From assembly GCA_001839685.1 (NCBI GenBank), contig MLAK01000881.1, positions 1 through 51,346 on the forward strand: a DNA stretch of 51,346 nt, read 5' to 3'. Within the stretch, counting starts at the first letter, position 1, and the number at the start of each line of letters is the position of its first letter. The DNA comes from Tritrichomonas foetus (taxonomy: Eukaryota > Parabasalia > Tritrichomonadida > Tritrichomonadidae). Shown one piece after another: positions 48,912 through 51,346 of this stretch. The notes under the pieces are model-generated. The model was not told the DNA's origin. It saw only the letters and a list, made by a program, of their open reading frames with translations, and did not search any database. The position numbers and the translations under genes are program-made.

Positions 48912-51098
48912 TCATTTTTCCTTTTTGAGAGGTGGCAAAATTGATTTTGGTCCATTATTTCTTAAAGTTGGTGATGAAGATGTTGGACGAGTGTTATTTA
49001 ACTTCTTGCAAATTGTAAGTGTTGAATCTGCAATTCCTGATCTTAATTCACTCCATTTTTGTCTGTCTTTCATCGAGATTTCTTCGGCTTCAGCTTTCGC
49101 TTCTAAGAGATTTTTAATTGCTCTTTCTAGTTTTACAGAAGCTTCTTGAATTTGGTCAGCTGTAGCTTTTTGTTCTTGTTTAAATGACCGAGCTAATTCT
49201 AGATCTGCTTCTTCAATTTCTTCTGTAACATGTGAGGAAACTTCTTTAATTTTCTCTTCAATTTCCTGAATATCTTGTCGAAGCTTGATTTGGAGTGATT
49301 GTAAAGCTTTCCTTTTAGAAACATCCACACGTAATCGGTCTTTTTCCTCTTTTAGTTGCTGAATCGCAAGTTTTTGTTGCTCAATATTATAAATTAATTC
49401 CTCTTCTCGTTCAGAAACTCTGTTTTTAAGTTTTTCATGATTTTCATTTTCATTTTCTTCTTCTGAATTGTGTTCGTTTTTCATTTCATTTTGATCTTTT
49501 CCTTCAGAAACAAGTTTTTCTTTCAGTTCATTTAATTCATCCCGTGAAATCTGAATTGCTTTTTCGAGTTCATTAATTTGTGCACAAGCTTTAGATTTAT
49601 TAATTTTTATATCATTTTCAGCTTTCTTTTTAGAAGCCATCAAATCATTCAAACATTTAATTGCTTCACTTTCCCTTTCTTCAAATTGAGATGATAACGA
49701 ATCAACAATGTTTCCATTATTTATATCCATTTCTTCAACCATTGGTGGCCTTGTAGCTGCTGTTGCCTTTGGCCTTCTTGGTGAAGGAGCAGGAGCTCCT
49801 TTCTCATTTCCATTTTGAGGTTCTTTCACTTTCATTCTTCCAATATTTCGATTATTTCTATGTTGTTGAGAATTAGCGGCAGCTTTCATCAGATTTTGTT
49901 CAAAAATCACTAATTGGTTTTCATTTTCATTTTTTACACGACTTAGTTCATTTTGATAAGCGTGCCTTGTAGTTTCAATAAACCGAAGTTGATCTGATCG
50001 AAATTGTTTCAGTTCAGTGTCTTTAGCATGAACTTTTGCATCCAGTCGAGCTCTTGCAATTTTCAACTGTTTGGCTATTCTTGAATCACTTGAATTTACT
50101 TCAGATTTCAAACGAACAAGTTCAGCTTGAAGTGATTCTGATGTACCAGATCGTGATTTTCTTAATAATTCGAGTTTATTAATAAGTTCTTCTTCAACTG
50201 AACCAAACTTTTCAGAAATTGATTGTAATTCAGATTCGAATTTTGGTTGATTTGATTTGAGCTGTTCACTGAGCTTTTCTTCGTATTCAATTTCAGCTTT
50301 TTCTATCTTTTCGGTCAATTCTTGAATAATTGGTTCATTTTCGTTTTTGATTTTATCGATTTCAGCTTGTAAGGCTTTATTTTCATCTTCAATAGAATTT
50401 AATTCTTCATCTCCTTCTTTGCATTTATCTTCAATTTTTTTACGAAGCTCTTCAATCTGTTTTTGAGCATCCCCATAATTGGATTTGATTTCATATTCTA
50501 TTTCATTAATTTGTGAATTAACTTCATTTAATTCACCTTCTAATTCAGTTTTCATTGTGTCATAATCTTTTTGGAATGATTGGTAGACTTTCTTCAACAA
50601 TTTCTTTTCAATTACAACTTTTTCTTTTTCATCAGATAATTTTGAATCGAATGAATTTTTCAATTCATAAAGTTCATCATCAAGTTCAAGCATTTGATTA
50701 TCATGTGAAGAGTTGGCAGTCTGGCATTGTTCATAATAATGGATAGCTAAATCATTTGCAATATTTTTGAATTTCTTCTTCTCTTCATCAATGCGAGAAT
50801 TAAAATTATCCGTTTGTTTGATGATTTCATTCGAATATCGAGTAATCATTTCTTTTAGTCTGCCGATTTCGATTTGTTGTGCTTTTGCTCTTTTTTCTAT
50901 ATATGGTGTTAAATCCATTTTTGGTGCTACCTTTTCAGCGGTCTCTTTCATGACAGAATCAATCTCTGTATTTATTTTTTTATCGATAATTTGCCTTCGC
51001 TCATCTAATGTTGTGGAATCATTTGCATATCCATTTATGAATTTTCGTAGCTCTTCGCAAATATCATTAATTTGTGATGGGATTTTCGTGTTTTTCAT
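48912..51098 (-). CDS. Long coiled-coil protein
   Basis: A 728-residue protein of unknown family. After a short helical head (1-60, with DLTPYIEKRAKAQQIEIGRL at about 62-81), almost the whole length (60-410 and 475-690) is charged heptad-rich coiled coil. The two rods are separated at about 410-470 by an Asn/Gln/Pro/Ala-rich hinge (APAPSPRRPKATAATRPP). The tail (about 695-728) is Ser/Pro/Lys-rich and disordered, ending PPLKKEK. There is no motor, kinase or membrane segment. It is consistent with a structural element of the trichomonad cytoskeleton (costa, pelta-axostyle or basal body) or an SMC-like linker without ATPase heads. Start is the first in-frame ATG. Confidence 0.82.
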   Translation of the reverse strand: MKNTKIPSQINDICEELRKFINGYANDSTTLDERRQIIDKKINTEIDSVMKETAEKVAPKMDLTPYIEKRAKAQQIEIGRLKEMITRYSNEIIKQTDNFNSRIDEEKKKFKNIANDLAIHYYEQCQTANSSHDNQMLELDDELYELKNSFDSKLSDEKEKVVIEKKLLKKVYQSFQKDYDTMKTELEGELNEVNSQINEIEYEIKSNYGDAQKQIEELRKKIEDKCKEGDEELNSIEDENKALQAEIDKIKNENEPIIQELTEKIEKAEIEYEEKLSEQLKSNQPKFESELQSISEKFGSVEEELINKLELLRKSRSGTSESLQAELVRLKSEVNSSDSRIAKQLKIARARLDAKVHAKDTELKQFRSDQLRFIETTRHAYQNELSRVKNENENQLVIFEQNLMKAAANSQQHRNNRNIGRMKVKEPQNGNEKGAPAPSPRRPKATAATRPPMVEEMDINNGNIVDSLSSQFEERESEAIKCLNDLMASKKKAENDIKINKSKACAQINELEKAIQISRDELNELKEKLVSEGKDQNEMKNEHNSEEENENENHEKLKNRVSEREEELIYNIEQQKLAIQQLKEEKDRLRVDVSKRKALQSLQIKLRQDIQEIEEKIKEVSSHVTEEIEEADLELARSFKQEQKATADQIQEASVKLERAIKNLLEAKAEAEEISMKDRQKWSELRSGIADSTLTICKKLNNTRPTSSSPTLRNNGPKSILPPLKKEK

Positions 51099-51346
51099 AA
51101 ATAGACGTTATTACGATAAGAAATTTTATACAGCTTTTTGTGAAGAATAATACATGCCAGGCATCTTTTTACTCAATATGAGAAATCTGCCATGCATCTT
51201 GAATGATCTCACAATTTTTAACTTTTTGATGCATCACATAGAAATTATTGATGAATGAAAAAAGTGGTGATATATTATGTTTGGGTCATTACGACCCCCT
51301 AAAACATTTCACGTTATCACCACCATCAATTCAAAAATAACCCAAA
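51099..51346. other. Window end, promoter region
   Basis: 248 AT-rich bases upstream of the coiled-coil gene. No coding frame; AATTTCTTATCG occurs on the minus strand near the start. Confidence 0.35.

Overview
The window looks like nuclear DNA of a flagellated protist, most likely a parabasalid (trichomonad; Tritrichomonas-like is my best guess, not proven). It is strongly AT-rich. All genes appear as single uninterrupted frames, and TAA, TAG and TGA all act as stops. Several start codons are preceded by TCAYTW-type initiator sequences like the known Trichomonas Inr. The protein families also fit: a very large multi-pass class III cyclase, an ankyrin protein with a DUF3447-like N-terminus, a Pmp-like beta-helix surface protein, and Lys-rich-tailed coiled-coil proteins. 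No rRNA, tRNA, CRISPR, prophage or complete transposon was recognised.

Layout. 0.4-4 kb: coiled-coil protein with H1-like tail (+) and class 3 lipase (-), then a 2.5 kb gene-free stretch. 6.3-10.7 kb: type I beta-helix surface protein (+), fucosyltransferase-like type II membrane protein (-), TMEM230-like protein (+) and CFAP107-like small flagellar protein (+). 10.76-11.15 kb: a 23-copy, 17-bp minisatellite. 11.6-13.6 kb: SAPS/PP6-regulator-like protein (-). 15.2-22.1 kb: a non-RD protein kinase (+), KATNIP-like protein (+), FCP1/NIF-like phosphatase (+), RRS1 (-) and a CAMK/SNF1-like kinase (-). 22.1-24.2 kb: gene-free, with a cluster of perfect hairpins and a (CAA)(CA)(A)84 tract. 24.2-33.6 kb: TRMT2A-like protein lacking its catalytic cysteine (-), SPT5-like NGN-KOW protein with SUMO-interaction-like motifs (-), coiled-coil protein (+), STPGR/RIIa flagellar protein (-) and ankyrin protein (-). 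34.7-42 kb: DUF3887-alpha/beta hydrolase (-), helical protein with H1-like tail (+), LPCAT-like acyltransferase (+), small CaaX protein (+) and DBF4 (-). 42.4-51.1 kb: a 1553-residue cyclase (-) and a 728-residue coiled-coil protein (-).

These are independent monocistronic housekeeping and signalling genes; I see no operon or dedicated gene cluster. Loose themes are the flagellum and microtubules (CFAP107-like, KATNIP-like, STPGR/RIIa), nuclear information processing (RRS1, SPT5-like, TRMT2A-like, DBF4, FCP1-like) and membrane lipid or surface work (lipase, acyltransferase, fucosyltransferase, Pmp-like protein). The least ordinary observations are the degenerate TRMT2A, the SPT5-like protein with a SIM-rich tail, the cyclase lacking the transition-state arginine, perfect hairpins concentrated in long intergenic regions, the higher-order structure of the minisatellite, and the frame-shifted duplicated 3' end of DBF4.

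All function calls were made by eye from motifs. Starts were set to the first sensible ATG; where the frame stays open further upstream without an ATG, this is noted.
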